Part shown: one piece after another, positions 50,021 through 60,483 of the stretch
Layout of the letters: each line of letters begins with the position of its first letter
Numbering within the stretch: the first letter of the stretch is position 1
DNA from: Tenacibaculum pacificus
GTDB lineage: Bacteria > Bacteroidota > Bacteroidia > Flavobacteriales > Flavobacteriaceae
Reading direction: 5' to 3'
Assembly (NCBI RefSeq): GCF_027941775.1
Contig: NZ_CP115917.1
Location: 602,001-666,000, forward strand
Length of the DNA stretch: 64,000 bases
The notes under the pieces: generated by a model
What the model saw: only the letters and a program-made list of their open reading frames with translations
Databases searched by the model: none
What the model was told of the DNA's origin: nothing
Made by a program: the position numbers and the translations under genes

Positions 50021-52843
50021 CTATAAGAAACTTCTTCTTATAAAGTTATAAATTCTATCAACACTCGTTGTAATTACAAATCTAATTTTTGTAGGATAGG
50101 CTTCTTTCGTTATTTCAAAGCCTTCGTTTGTGTAAATAGGAAAGTAAAATTCAAAAATATTTGGAAGAAAATTTAGGCGTATACCGTTTTCATAATAATA
50201 TTTTGGCGAACTATTTTTATTTATCAATATAGCAAAATCATTATAAATTTCAGTTTTATTAAAAATATTAACACTTGTATTTACAGCAGTAATGAATTTA
50301 TTAGAAAATTGAGGTTCTTTAAAATTAGATTTAAATCCACCTTGATTAACTATAAATTGTTGGCTAAAAAGTCCTTGGCTTTCTGAACGACCAAATAAGT
50401 TTTGTTCAAACAAATAATCAGCACCATTATTTAAAGCAAAACTATAGTAATTTCCTTCAGATTTATTGTAAAAAAAATATCCTCCAAAAAACCTTATTTG
50501 ATAGCTTTTTTCTTCAGTAAAAAATTTACGATATCGAAAATCGGTTGTAATTTTACTAAACTTAGAGTGAAGTTCGGTATTAATAGCATGAGTGGTATTA
50601 TTAATTGCATCAGAATTTGAGTAAATATATCTAATACTTAAAACATTGTATTTATCTTGTTCTTGTTTGTTAATTTCAACTTCTTTATCTACACTAATTA
50701 ATTTTGCAACCAATACTTTAAATCCATTTTTACGAAATGTATTTTGCTTAAAAGTAACACTTATAGAAGGTGTAAAAACAGTATATTTAAGTTTTGGAGC
50801 ATAATGAAAACTACTTCCACTAAAGCCATAACCTATTTTGTAAATATTAGCGTTTTTTATAAAATGATTATATGAAAAAGAATAAGAACCTGTTAAATTA
50901 TTACTTTTTGTACTATAATTTGGTTTAATGCTAAATTCAAAATTCTTTTTAAGAAATGATTTATTATTGATTTTTACTCCTAATATAGCACCATCATATA
51001 AGTTATAATTAAAAGATGGATAGTAAAATAATTGATTGTAATAAGGGTTTTCTATATCTTTAAAAAAACGAAATTGTAAGGGTTTATTAATTAAATGATT
51101 GTTTACTTTTCTGAAATTATTTAAATAATTATATTCAGGATAGGTGTTTTCAAAATTTAAAGCAAGCTTATCAAAATTACCTTTTTTGATTTTAATTGTT
51201 TTTACAGAATCTATTCCTGTAACCCATTTTTTAAATTTTATTTCTTTTTTTTGTATTCCATATAGGGCAATAGGAGATGTGAAATTTCTTTTATTTTTAA
51301 TGATGACTTCTAGTGAATCATTATTTTTAGTACTTTTTACTTTAGTAATTTTGTAATCAATCTTCTTAGTTGTTTTGATGTATTCATCAAAAAACCAATC
51401 TAAATTTTTAGAGGTGTTTTTTTGAAGTATCTCTTGAAACTGTTGCGTTGTACTTATTTTTAATTGATTTTTTGCGTAAAACTCTTGTATCGATTTAACT
51501 AAAGTATCTCCACCTATAAAATCTTGAAGATATAATAAACCTAAACCAGCTTTGTATTTATTAACAATTTTTCGATTGAAATTTGAAAGAGAATCCGAAG
51601 GAGTATTTAATGCTTGATCATTAAATTTACGGGTATTAAATTGATAAACAAAAGCATATTTATCTAATTGTTTTAACTTAGAAATATTATATGTTTTTAA
51701 AGGCCAGTATTTAGAATATTTTCCTAAAACAGTAACTTCAGGATAGTATTCTTTTATATATTTCATCATTAAAAAAGTTTCTAAACCATCGGTTAGCCAA
51801 TAATCACTTCGTTTATCTAATAGTAAAATATCTTCGATATATTTTCTGGTAAGCGCCTTAAAAAAGTTGATTTCCCATTTAAAATTGGTAGGAAATGGAT
51901 TTAACCAATGTGGAAGTCTATAAATTTCATGAAGTGAGTTTTTAGTAACAGTACTTGCATCAACAAATATTTCGGTATGTGGATGTTTTCCTAAATAACC
52001 TTCAATAAAATCAATTTGTTTATTGATAATTTTTGATGTTGTTTGATGAGGAATATTTCTTAAATAAGTATCAGTTTTTATTTCTTTATTTTTTGTTTTA
52101 AAAGAAGTGAAGTTATTAATCGAGTCGATATGAATAATAATATCTTTTTTTCGATTACCAACTAAATAATAATTAGTGTGCGTTTTTAGTGTTGTTTTAT
52201 GCTGATATAAATTACTTTCAAGCGTGTATTTTTTAGGAATATCAATATTTATGATGTAGTTGGTTGGGTTTTCATATAAATCATCAATATTTAAATTACT
52301 CATTAAATGCCATTTTTTGTTATAAACAGCAGGAGTAATGTGCCAAAAACGCAAATGATATCCATTTTGTGTTTTTCCGTATCGTGTAAATTTTGCACTC
52401 GGAATCTTTACAATATAAGTAGCTGAAATTAGTACACTATCTTTAGGTTTTAGTGTTTTATTTAAAACTACTTCAATAATATCTGCTTTTATTTTTTTTA
52501 ATGAAACGTGCTTGTAATTTGCATTGACACTGTAAATTTTAGTATTTCCTCTATCTTTTTCTTTTGCAAAATGAAAATTTTTTGAGTAATCTTCGATAAA
52601 ACGTTTTCCTAAAGGAGTATCATTATTTTTAAAGCTGTTTGCCCAATTGTGAAGGAAAACAGATTTCAGATTATCTGATGAATTATTATAGAAAACAGTT
52701 TTTTGTTGAATATAAAGCTGATTTTTTGTTACGTCTAATTTTGCCTTTATTTCAATAGAATTTGTTTGTGCTGTTAGTGTATAACAGTACAAAAATAGGA
52801 AGCATGTAAAAAGCTGTAATTTATGTTTCAAATTTAAAATCAA
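50021..52843 (-). CDS. M1-like protease domain lacking HExxH, joined to an outer-membrane-type beta region
   Basis: 940 residues with a signal peptide (LQLFTCFLFLYCYTLTAQ). The first ~500 residues follow the M1 aminopeptidase layout: N-terminal beta saddle, then the gluzincin-like region ending YWLTDGLETFLMMKYIKEYYPEV, where active M1 enzymes have N-E-G-L-A-E. The expected zinc motif HExxH is not there: the matching helix reads FFKALTRKYIEDILLL, without the two His. From about 590 to the end the sequence is alternating aromatic strands (GAILGVKINNKSF, YSFSYNHFIKNANIYKIGYGFSGSSF) and closes with ...NFIRRSFL, like an outer membrane barrel. A non-catalytic surface or assembly role is inferred. 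Confidence 0.8.
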   Translation of the reverse strand: MILNLKHKLQLFTCFLFLYCYTLTAQTNSIEIKAKLDVTKNQLYIQQKTVFYNNSSDNLKSVFLHNWANSFKNNDTPLGKRFIEDYSKNFHFAKEKDRGNTKIYSVNANYKHVSLKKIKADIIEVVLNKTLKPKDSVLISATYIVKIPSAKFTRYGKTQNGYHLRFWHITPAVYNKKWHLMSNLNIDDLYENPTNYIINIDIPKKYTLESNLYQHKTTLKTHTNYYLVGNRKKDIIIHIDSINNFTSFKTKNKEIKTDTYLRNIPHQTTSKIINKQIDFIEGYLGKHPHTEIFVDASTVTKNSLHEIYRLPHWLNPFPTNFKWEINFFKALTRKYIEDILLLDKRSDYWLTDGLETFLMMKYIKEYYPEVTVLGKYSKYWPLKTYNISKLKQLDKYAFVYQFNTRKFNDQALNTPSDSLSNFNRKIVNKYKAGLGLLYLQDFIGGDTLVKSIQEFYAKNQLKISTTQQFQEILQKNTSKNLDWFFDEYIKTTKKIDYKITKVKSTKNNDSLEVIIKNKRNFTSPIALYGIQKKEIKFKKWVTGIDSVKTIKIKKGNFDKLALNFENTYPEYNYLNNFRKVNNHLINKPLQFRFFKDIENPYYNQLFYYPSFNYNLYDGAILGVKINNKSFLKKNFEFSIKPNYSTKSNNLTGSYSFSYNHFIKNANIYKIGYGFSGSSFHYAPKLKYTVFTPSISVTFKQNTFRKNGFKVLVAKLISVDKEVEINKQEQDKYNVLSIRYIYSNSDAINNTTHAINTELHSKFSKITTDFRYRKFFTEEKSYQIRFFGGYFFYNKSEGNYYSFALNNGADYLFEQNLFGRSESQGLFSQQFIVNQGGFKSNFKEPQFSNKFITAVNTSVNIFNKTEIYNDFAILINKNSSPKYYYENGIRLNFLPNIFEFYFPIYTNEGFEITKEAYPTKIRFVITTSVDRIYNFIRRSFL

Positions 52844-52862
52844 CTTAAATGTGAAAATAAAA

Positions 52863-52890
52863 AAACTCGTTGAATATTCAACGAGCTTTA
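52863..52890 (-). terminator. Terminator after LOG-family gene
   Basis: Perfect palindrome CTCGTTGAATATTCAACGAG (52867-52886) with A/T flanks giving a U run on the minus strand. Confidence 0.82.
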
Positions 52891-52897
52891 AGTATTT

Positions 52898-53608
52898 TTA
52901 GAAATTTGGCTTTAATTGATGCTTCGCATAAAACTTATTTAAATGATCAATTGCTTCATCGGCAGTATCAACAACTCTAAATAAATTTAAATCTTTTTCA
53001 CTGATATTTCCTTCTTCTAATAAGGTGTTTTTAATCCAATCTAATAAACCACCCCAGAATTTTTTTCCGACTAAAACAATAGGAAAACGACCAATTTTAT
53101 TAGTTTGAATTAAGGTGATTGCTTCAAATAATTCATCCATAGTTCCAAAACCTCCAGGCATAACAACAAAACCTTGCGAATATTTTACAAACATTACTTT
53201 ACGAACAAAAAAGTAATCGAAATCTAAACTTTTACCTTGATCAATCCAAGGATTATCGTGTTGTTCAAAAGGTAAATCAATATTTAAACCAACAGAAACA
53301 CCTTTACCACGGTTTGCACCTTTGTTACCAGCTTCCATAATTCCAGGTCCTCCACCAGTAATTACACCAAAACCATTTTGAGTTAATTTATAAGCAACCT
53401 CTTCGGCAAGTTTATAGTATTTATGATCTGGTTTTGTTCTAGCTGAACCAAAAATAGATACACAAGGACCAATTTTACTTAATTTTTCATATCCTTCAAC
53501 AAATTCAGCCATTATTTTAAAAATAGCCCACGAATCGTTTGTTTTTATCTCGTTCCAAGTTTTTGGTTGTAATTTTTCTTTTATTTTTCTATCATCATTT
53601 GGATTCAT
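52898..53608 (-). CDS. LOG-family (TIGR00730) Rossmann-fold nucleotide phosphoribohydrolase
   Basis: 236 residues. The family signatures are complete: SIFGSARTKPDHKYY, GFGVITGGGPGIMEAGNKGA (GGGxGxME), and FVVMPGGFGTMDELFEAI (PGGxGTxxE, catalytic Glu). Relatives cleave nucleoside monophosphates at the N-glycosidic bond, including cytokinin riboside phosphates; in bacteria it is often a nucleotide-recycling enzyme. The extended N-terminus (KLQPKTWNEIKTNDSWAIFKIMAEFVEGYEKL) marks the longer, type II-like branch. Located between uvrA and the M1-like gene on the same strand. Confidence 0.92.
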   Translation of the reverse strand: MNPNDDRKIKEKLQPKTWNEIKTNDSWAIFKIMAEFVEGYEKLSKIGPCVSIFGSARTKPDHKYYKLAEEVAYKLTQNGFGVITGGGPGIMEAGNKGANRGKGVSVGLNIDLPFEQHDNPWIDQGKSLDFDYFFVRKVMFVKYSQGFVVMPGGFGTMDELFEAITLIQTNKIGRFPIVLVGKKFWGGLLDWIKNTLLEEGNISEKDLNLFRVVDTADEAIDHLNKFYAKHQLKPNF

Positions 53609-53710
53609 AATCTTACTTTCTTTTTATTATTAGTATAACAATTAATAAAGCTAAAAATAATTTCAATAGCTTATTTACTAATTTACTTTTTTTTATTAGA
53701 ATAAGTAATT

Positions 53711-56545
53711 TTAAATTAATTCTTTATTTAGGAATTTAGCTGTATAACTAGTTTTATGTTTGGCTACTTTTTCAGGAGAACCAGTTATTAAAACTTCTCC
53801 ACCATTTTTACCGCCTTCCATACCAATATCAATAATGTGGTCTGCAAGTTTAATAACATCCATATTATGTTCAATAATTAGGACTGTATTTCCTTTATCA
53901 GCAAGTTTATTTAGTACGTTCATTAAAACACGAATATCTTCAAAATGTAAGCCAGTAGTAGGTTCATCTAAAATATAAAAAGTATTTCCTGTATCTCTTT
54001 TTGATAATTCCGAAGCTAATTTAATACGTTGCGCTTCTCCTCCAGAAAGTGTTGTTGATTGCTGACCTAAAGTTATATATCCTAAACCAACATCTTTAAT
54101 AGTTTTTAATTTTCGATGTATTTTAGGAATCAATTCAAAGAAATCGGTAGCTTCATTAATAGTCATATTTAAAATATCAGCAATTGATTTTCCTTTATAT
54201 CGAATTTCTAAGGTTTCTCTGTTAAATCGTTTTCCTTGACAAGTTTCACAAGTTACGTTAACATCAGGTAAAAAGTTCATTTCGATAACTCTAACTCCGC
54301 CACCTTGACAGGTTTCACAACGTCCGCCTTTTACGTTAAAACTAAAACGCCCAGGTTTATAACCTCTAATAGCGGCTTCGGGAGTTTTAGCAAATAAACT
54401 TCTAATTTCGCCAAATGTACCCGTATATGTTGCAGGATTTGAACGAGGAGTTCTACCAATTGGAGATTGGTCAATATCAATAACTTTATCAATATGTTCT
54501 AGGCCTTCAATTTTTTTATAAGGCATTGGTTTTTTTACACCACGATAAATATGAGCATTTAAAATAGGATATAAAGTTTCATTAATTAAAGTCGATTTTC
54601 CACTTCCAGAAACACCTGTAACACAAATCATTTGTCCTAAAGGAAATTTAACAGTAACATTTTTTAAATTATTTCCTGATGCTCCAGAAAGTTTAATAAA
54701 ATTTCCATTTCCTTTTCTTCGTTCTGTTGGGATGGCTATTTTTTTTCTTCCTGTTAAATAATCGGCAGTTAATGTATTGTGTAATTTTAAATCTTCAAAA
54801 GTTCCTTGACTTACAATTTCTCCTCCGTGGATTCCTGCACCTGTACCGATATCTAATACAAAATCGGCTTGTTCAATCATGTCTTTGTCATGTTCAACGA
54901 CTAAAACTGAGTTTCCGATATCACGAAGTTTTATAAGCGATTTAATCAGTTTTTCATTATCACGCTGATGTAAACCGATACTTGGTTCATCTAAAATATA
55001 TAAAACACCAACTAATTGCGAACCAATTTGAGTAGCTAATCGAATTCGCTGTGCTTCGCCTCCAGATAATGATTTTGAAGTTCTATCTAATGTTAAATAA
55101 TCTAAACCAACATCTAATAAAAACTGTATTCTTGTGCGTATTTCTTTTAATATTTCACTAGCAATTATTAATTGTTTTTCTGATAAACTACTTTCAATAT
55201 CTTTAAACCAAGCAGCTAATTCAGTCACGTCCATTTGAGCTAAATCACTAATATTTTTATTATTGAATTTAAAATGAAGCGCTTCTTTTTTTAATCTTTT
55301 TCCTTCGCAGACAGAGCAAGTGACTTCATCCATAAAGTCTTTTGCCCATCGTTTTATGGTTGTGCTTTCTGCATTTTTATATTGATTTTCTATAAAAGCG
55401 ATAATTCCTTCAAAATCAATTTCATAATTTCGAGTTACACCAAGTTCTTTGGAATTTATTTCAAATTTTTCATTTCCTCCATATAAAATAATTTCCAAGG
55501 CATTTGCAGGAATTTTATTTATTGGGTCGGTAAGTTTAAAATTATGTCTGTCGGCAATTGTTTGTAATTGTTTAAAAATCCAACTACTTTTTTGATTTCC
55601 TAAAGGAACAATTCCACCATTTTTGATAGAAATACTATCATCAGGAATTAATTTTTTTATATTGATTTCATCTGTAATTCCAAGTCCGTTACAATTACCG
55701 CAAGCACCTCTTGGCGAATTAAATGAAAACGAATTTGGTTCAGGGTTTGGATATGCAATTCCTGTACTAGGACACATTAATTCACGACTAAAATAACGAG
55801 GTTTATCATCAATATGAATAGCATCAACATCAATAACCATTAAAATATTATTACCTGTATATAAGGCAGTTTTAATGGTTTCTTCTAAGCGTTTTTCTGA
55901 TTTTTCATTGATAACTAAACGATCAATAACCACTTCAATATCGTGAGTTTTATATCGGTCTAGTTTCATTCCTTTAACAATTTCTTTTATTTCGCCATCA
56001 ACACGAACTTTAACAAAACCTTGTTTGGCTATTTGTTCAAAAAGTTCACGATAATGTCCTTTTCTGGCTCTAATTAAAGGCGCAAGAACAGCTATACGTT
56101 TTTCGTTAAAATCTTTTAAAATCAATTTTCTGATTTGTTCATCAGAATAACTGACCATTTTTTCGTTGGTATTATACGAGTAAGCATCCGAGGCACGAGA
56201 AAAAAGTAATCGTAAAAAATCATAAATTTCCGTAATTGTTCCTACTGTTGAACGTGGACTTTTATTAGTTGTTTTTTGTTCGATAGCAATAACAGGCGAT
56301 AAACCATCAATTTTATCAACATCGGGTCTTTCTAGTCCGCCTAAAAACTGACGAGCATATGCTGAAAAAGTTTCAATATATCTGCGCTGTCCTTCGGCAT
56401 AAATAGTGTCGAAAGCTAATGATGATTTTCCGCTTCCGCTTAGTCCTGTAATAACAACAAGTTTTTCACGAGGAATTTTAACATCAATGTTTTTTAAGTT
56501 GTGAGCCCTAGCTCCGTATACTTCAATATATTCTTGTTCTTTCAA
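53711..56545 (-). CDS. uvrA: Excinuclease ABC subunit A
   Basis: 944 residues, full length. Two ABC ATPase modules with Walker [16 protein letters not shown] and [13 protein letters not shown], two signature segments ([13 protein letters not shown] and [13 protein letters not shown]), and zinc motifs CSVCEGKR and [11 protein letters not shown]...CETCQGKRF. UvrA finds bulky DNA lesions with UvrB in nucleotide excision repair. A TAACTTTG box at 56568-56575 is a likely -7 element. It is not in an operon with uvrB. Confidence 0.97.
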   Translation of the reverse strand: MKEQEYIEVYGARAHNLKNIDVKIPREKLVVITGLSGSGKSSLAFDTIYAEGQRRYIETFSAYARQFLGGLERPDVDKIDGLSPVIAIEQKTTNKSPRSTVGTITEIYDFLRLLFSRASDAYSYNTNEKMVSYSDEQIRKLILKDFNEKRIAVLAPLIRARKGHYRELFEQIAKQGFVKVRVDGEIKEIVKGMKLDRYKTHDIEVVIDRLVINEKSEKRLEETIKTALYTGNNILMVIDVDAIHIDDKPRYFSRELMCPSTGIAYPNPEPNSFSFNSPRGACGNCNGLGITDEINIKKLIPDDSISIKNGGIVPLGNQKSSWIFKQLQTIADRHNFKLTDPINKIPANALEIILYGGNEKFEINSKELGVTRNYEIDFEGIIAFIENQYKNAESTTIKRWAKDFMDEVTCSVCEGKRLKKEALHFKFNNKNISDLAQMDVTELAAWFKDIESSLSEKQLIIASEILKEIRTRIQFLLDVGLDYLTLDRTSKSLSGGEAQRIRLATQIGSQLVGVLYILDEPSIGLHQRDNEKLIKSLIKLRDIGNSVLVVEHDKDMIEQADFVLDIGTGAGIHGGEIVSQGTFEDLKLHNTLTADYLTGRKKIAIPTERRKGNGNFIKLSGASGNNLKNVTVKFPLGQMICVTGVSGSGKSTLINETLYPILNAHIYRGVKKPMPYKKIEGLEHIDKVIDIDQSPIGRTPRSNPATYTGTFGEIRSLFAKTPEAAIRGYKPGRFSFNVKGGRCETCQGGGVRVIEMNFLPDVNVTCETCQGKRFNRETLEIRYKGKSIADILNMTINEATDFFELIPKIHRKLKTIKDVGLGYITLGQQSTTLSGGEAQRIKLASELSKRDTGNTFYILDEPTTGLHFEDIRVLMNVLNKLADKGNTVLIIEHNMDVIKLADHIIDIGMEGGKNGGEVLITGSPEKVAKHKTSYTAKFLNKELI

Positions 56546-56567
56546 AGTGCGTTTTTTACCAGAAAAG

Positions 56568-56575
56568 CAAAGTTA
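56568..56575 (-). promoter_or_regulatory. Candidate -7 element for uvrA
   Basis: TAACTTTG on the minus strand fits TAnnTTTG, 22 bases before the start codon. No good -33 element and no obvious LexA box. Confidence 0.42.
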
Positions 56576-56654
56576 CAGAAACCATCTTTATTTTGAAGCT
56601 GATGTTATAAACAAATCAGTGTAATTTGGTATCTTGCAATTAAAAGGAATTAAT

Positions 56655-56882
56655 ATGAAACTTATTCATGGTGTACGCCATTTTTTTGAACGACATGGTT
56701 TTGATGTATCTTCTCGGCTTGCTGATAAATTAGGTATGCGAGCAACTAATGTGCGCTTATTTTTTATTTATATATCGTTTGTAACGGTAGGTTTATCGTT
56801 TGGTGTGTATTTAACATTGGCATTTTTATTGAAATTAAAAGATATGATTTATACTAAAAGAACATCTGTTTTTGATTTATGA
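56655..56882 (+). CDS. PspC-domain small membrane protein
   Basis: 75 residues from the ATG at 56655 (MKLIHGVRHFFERHGFDVSSRLADKLGMRATNVRLFFIY); the frame extends 21 bases upstream but this start has an AAAGGA stretch before it and is the family-typical beginning. One membrane helix (about 38-62, FFIYISFVTVGLSFGVYLTLAFLL) fits the PspC fold. It overlaps the K+ channel gene by 4 bases (ATGA), so the two are translated together. Confidence 0.82.
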   Translation: MKLIHGVRHFFERHGFDVSSRLADKLGMRATNVRLFFIYISFVTVGLSFGVYLTLAFLLKLKDMIYTKRTSVFDL

Positions 56883-57883
56883 TAAAAGCGATGTTTAAAT
56901 CAAGATTGTATAAAGCAATCTTTTTTTCGGTACTTATTTTATCAATAGGAGTAGGCGGATATTTAATTTTGTTTGATTATTCTTTTATTGATGCTTTATA
57001 TATGACTATAATTACCATTACCACAATTGGTTTTGGCGAAGTTCATCCGTTTGGAACGGGGGAAAAAATATTTACTATCGGTTTAATATTATCAAGTTTA
57101 TTCATTTTTGGATATGCAGTTTCCTTGTTTTCAGAATATCTAATTAGTGGGCAATTTTTTTATCAATTAAAAACAAAAAAAGTGCAAAAAAAAATAGAAA
57201 AATTAAAAGGACACACCATTGTTTGTGGATACGGTAGAAACGGAAAACAAGCTATTTCAAAATTATATAGCTACAATAAAAAGTTAGTTGTTATAGAAAA
57301 GTATGAAGATATTATTAAAGAATTAGATGAAAATGAAATATTAAATATTCAAGGAGATGCAACAACCGATGAGGCATTACTAAAAGCAGGAATTTTAAAT
57401 GCAGATTATTTAATAACAGTTTTACCTTCGGATGCTGATAATTTATTTGTTGTATTAACGGCAAGTCAGTTAAATAAAAAATGTAAAATAATAAGTAGAG
57501 CTTCAGAAGAATCGTCTTGTAGTAAACTTAAAATTGCGGGTGCTGATAATGTAATTATGCCTGATAAATTAGGCGGTGCACATATGGCGTCTTTAGTAGT
57601 TACTCCTGATGTTATCGAGTTTGTAGATAGACTAACAATAGAAGGTGATACAACAGCAAATTTAGAAGAAATAAAGATTGACAACTTACCAAAAGAATAT
57701 TTGAATAGAACTATTTTAGATTTAGATATACGAAAAAAGACAGGCTGTACCGTTATTGGGTATCATACAAAAAATAAAGAATATATTATCAATCCTGAAG
57801 CTTCTTTAAGTCTTAAAGCTGGAGGAAACTTAATCGTTTTAGGTCGTCCTGAACAAATAATTAAACTAAGAGAATTATTTTAA
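56879..57883 (+). CDS. Potassium channel protein with RCK (TrkA-N/TrkA-C) domains
   Basis: 334 residues: two membrane helices (about 12-32 and 68-90) flanking the selectivity filter TITTIGFGEVHP, then a TrkA-N Rossmann domain (VCGYGRNGKQAISKL, VIEKYEDIIKELDE, GDATTDEALLKAGI) and a C-terminal TrkA-C-like ligand domain. It is an MthK/Kch-type ligand-gated K+ channel. RCK proteins can be c-di-AMP targets in some bacteria, and cdaA is in this window, but a link here is speculation. Operon with PspC (4-base overlap) and the RmlD-like gene (1-base overlap). Confidence 0.93.
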   Translation: MIKAMFKSRLYKAIFFSVLILSIGVGGYLILFDYSFIDALYMTIITITTIGFGEVHPFGTGEKIFTIGLILSSLFIFGYAVSLFSEYLISGQFFYQLKTKKVQKKIEKLKGHTIVCGYGRNGKQAISKLYSYNKKLVVIEKYEDIIKELDENEILNIQGDATTDEALLKAGILNADYLITVLPSDADNLFVVLTASQLNKKCKIISRASEESSCSKLKIAGADNVIMPDKLGGAHMASLVVTPDVIEFVDRLTIEGDTTANLEEIKIDNLPKEYLNRTILDLDIRKKTGCTVIGYHTKNKEYIINPEASLSLKAGGNLIVLGRPEQIIKLRELF

Positions 57884-58794
57884 TGAAAAACGAAATGAAA
57901 AAAGTAATTATTACAGGAACTAATGGATTGTTAGGGCAAAGTTTAGTTAATTTATTATTAGAAGAAAAAGAAAAATATCAAGTAATTGGTTTTTCTCGAG
58001 GAGAAAATAGAAGCGGAAGAAATGATTTTGAATATGTTTCTATTGATATTACAGATGAAAAAAACTTATTAAAAAACTTAAAAGAATATCAGCCAGATAT
58101 TATTGTAAATACGGCTGCAATGACAAACGTTGACGCTTGTGAAGATAATAAAACAGCCTGTGATATTTTAAATATTGATGTTATTGAAAACTTAAAAATA
58201 TTTTCAGCCGATAATAATACGCACTTAATTCATTTATCAACAGATTTTATTTTTGATGGTGAAAATGGTCCTTATAAAGAAACCGATACGCCAAATCCAT
58301 TAAGTTATTATGGTATTTCTAAATTGAAATCAGAAAATATTTTAACGGCATCTAAAATTGATTATACAATCCTTAGAACTATTTTGGTATATGGAAAGGT
58401 TTTCGATATGTCACGAAGTAATATTGTACTTTGGGTAAAAAAATCCTTAGAAGATAAAAAAGAAATTACCATTGTTAATGACCAATATCGAATGCCAACT
58501 TATGTGGAAGACTTGGCATTAGTATGTAAATTAGCGATTGATAAAAAAGCTATAGGTATTTTTAATGTTTCATCAAAAACACTTTTAAGTATTTACGAAA
58601 TAGCACAACAAATAGCAGAGGTATTTCAGTTAGATAAAACATTAATAAAGCCAATTACAGCAAAAATATTAAATCAAAAAGCAGTAAGACCCGCTAGAAC
58701 AGGTTTTGATTTAACAAAGACAAATAATATTTTAAACTTTTATCCAAAGTCATTTAAAGAAGATTTACAGAGATTTAAAGAAAAACTAACTTAA
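57883..58794 (+). CDS. SDR/RmlD-like NAD(P)-dependent sugar reductase
   Basis: 303 residues. Rossmann start VIITGTNGLLGQSLVNLLL, then NTAAMTNVDACEDNK, LSTDFIFDGENGPYKETDTPNP, and the catalytic YGISKLKSE (Tyr-x-x-x-Lys) near residue 145. This is the dTDP-4-dehydrorhamnose reductase (RmlD) family, but there are no rml genes around, so the substrate may be another nucleotide-sugar or metabolite. The start shares one base with the channel stop (TAATG). Confidence 0.88.
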   Translation: MKNEMKKVIITGTNGLLGQSLVNLLLEEKEKYQVIGFSRGENRSGRNDFEYVSIDITDEKNLLKNLKEYQPDIIVNTAAMTNVDACEDNKTACDILNIDVIENLKIFSADNNTHLIHLSTDFIFDGENGPYKETDTPNPLSYYGISKLKSENILTASKIDYTILRTILVYGKVFDMSRSNIVLWVKKSLEDKKEITIVNDQYRMPTYVEDLALVCKLAIDKKAIGIFNVSSKTLLSIYEIAQQIAEVFQLDKTLIKPITAKILNQKAVRPARTGFDLTKTNNILNFYPKSFKEDLQRFKEKLT

Positions 58795-58878
58795 AAACTA
58801 CATTTAACGCTTAAAACTTGTTAAAAGTACATTTTTTTATGATATTGCGATAACAAATAAAAAAACTAATATATTTAT

Positions 58879-60462
58879 ATGAATAAAAGACTTCTTTCGC
58901 TGTTATTACTAATAACACCGATGTTAACATTCGCACAAGAAAAAGGTTTAGCTGAAAAGATAAATGAAGGATTCAAACCTGTTGCTGATGCTTGGGGTAG
59001 TTTTGTTTTTTACTCTATTGAATTAGGTGGAGGTGTAAAAATGCCATTGGTAATAATAATGTTATTAATGTCAGGATTAATATTTACTATTTTATTCAAA
59101 TTTGTAAATATTAGATTGTTTCCAACTTCTATAAATATTGTTAAAGGAAAATATGATGATATTGATCATGTCACTTCAGATATAATGGCAGGAGATCCAA
59201 CACCAGCTGGTGATGCGATTGAAACAATTAGAGTAGAAGGAGCAGATGGAGAGGTTTCTCACTTTCAGGCTTTAACAGCAGCGCTTTCAGGAACTGTAGG
59301 TTTAGGAAATATTGCTGGTGTAGCTGTGGCTTTATCTTTAGGAGGTCCAGGAGCAACTTTTTGGATGGTTATTGCAGGTTTAATAGGAATGTCTTCAAAA
59401 TTTGTTGAATGTACTTTAGGAGTAAAGTATAGAGATGTTGGAGAAGATGGTACAATTTACGGTGGACCAATGTATTATTTACGAAAAGGTTTAGCCGATG
59501 TTGGTAAAAGCACTTTAGGTAAAGTATTAGCAGTTCTTTTTGCTATTATGGTTGTTGGTGGTTCTTTTGGTGGAGGTAATATGTTTCAAGCAAATCAGGC
59601 AGCGCAACAGTTTGGTAGTATGATTGGATCGAATGATTTGTCAACTGCTTTAACATTTGGAGTTGTAATGTCTATTTTAGTAGGTGTTGTAATTATTGGA
59701 GGAATTAAAAGAATTGGAAATATTACAGAGAAAATTGTACCATTTATGGTAGGTATTTATGTTTTAGCAGCTGTTGTTATTTTAGCAGCTAATTTTTCTT
59801 TAATAGGAAATGCATTCGGTCAAATTTGGGACGGAGCATTTAATGCAAAAGGTATTTCAGGAGGTATATTAGGAGTCTTAATTATTGGGTTTCAAAGAGC
59901 AGCTTTTTCTAATGAAGCAGGAGTTGGTTCAGCAGCAATTGCCCATTCAGCAGTAAAAACAAAATATCCAGCATCTGAAGGTTTAGTAGCTTTATTAGAG
60001 CCTTTTATTGATACTGTAGTAGTTTGTACTATGACAGCCTTAGTAATTATTATTACAAACAGCGATGGAAGTGTTATGACATACGGTACAAAATCACCAG
60101 ATGGAGTTTTAGCTACATCAAAAGCATTTGCTTCGGTATTACCTTGGTTTCCTTACATTTTAACAATCGCAGTAGTATTATTTGCTTTTTCAACGATGTT
60201 ATCTTGGTCTTATTACGGTTTACAAGGATGGATGTTTTTATTCGGTCGTTCTAAAGCAGCTGATTATGCTTATAAAATCTTATTTTGTTTATTCGTAATC
60301 ATTGGTTCTGCAGCAAGTTTAGGTGCAGTAACTGATTTTTCTGATGCAATGATTTTTGCAATGGCAGTACCAAATGTTATTGGTTTATTTTTCTTATATC
60401 CTAAGGTAAAAGAAGAATTAACAATTTATTTAGACGCAATAAAAGCCAGAAAAGCATCTTAA
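58879..60462 (+). CDS. Alanine/glycine:cation symporter (AGCS family)
   Basis: 527 residues with about eleven membrane helices. Family signatures: GTVGLGNIAGVAVALSLGGPGATFWM, SSKFVECTLGVKYR, and GFQRAAFSNEAGVGSAAIAHSAVKT. It imports alanine or glycine with Na+. The N-terminus MNKRLLSLLLLITPMLTFAQ looks like a cleavable signal peptide, as in many Bacteroidota AGCS proteins. Confidence 0.94.
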   Translation: MNKRLLSLLLLITPMLTFAQEKGLAEKINEGFKPVADAWGSFVFYSIELGGGVKMPLVIIMLLMSGLIFTILFKFVNIRLFPTSINIVKGKYDDIDHVTSDIMAGDPTPAGDAIETIRVEGADGEVSHFQALTAALSGTVGLGNIAGVAVALSLGGPGATFWMVIAGLIGMSSKFVECTLGVKYRDVGEDGTIYGGPMYYLRKGLADVGKSTLGKVLAVLFAIMVVGGSFGGGNMFQANQAAQQFGSMIGSNDLSTALTFGVVMSILVGVVIIGGIKRIGNITEKIVPFMVGIYVLAAVVILAANFSLIGNAFGQIWDGAFNAKGISGGILGVLIIGFQRAAFSNEAGVGSAAIAHSAVKTKYPASEGLVALLEPFIDTVVVCTMTALVIIITNSDGSVMTYGTKSPDGVLATSKAFASVLPWFPYILTIAVVLFAFSTMLSWSYYGLQGWMFLFGRSKAADYAYKILFCLFVIIGSAASLGAVTDFSDAMIFAMAVPNVIGLFFLYPKVKEELTIYLDAIKARKAS

Positions 60463-60483
60463 AAAATGCATAAAATATAAATA

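Noticed and set aside
53640..53700. Possible terminator between uvrA and the LOG gene (AATAA-GCTA pairing)
   Set aside because: Short stem with a bulge and no U run; too weak to call.
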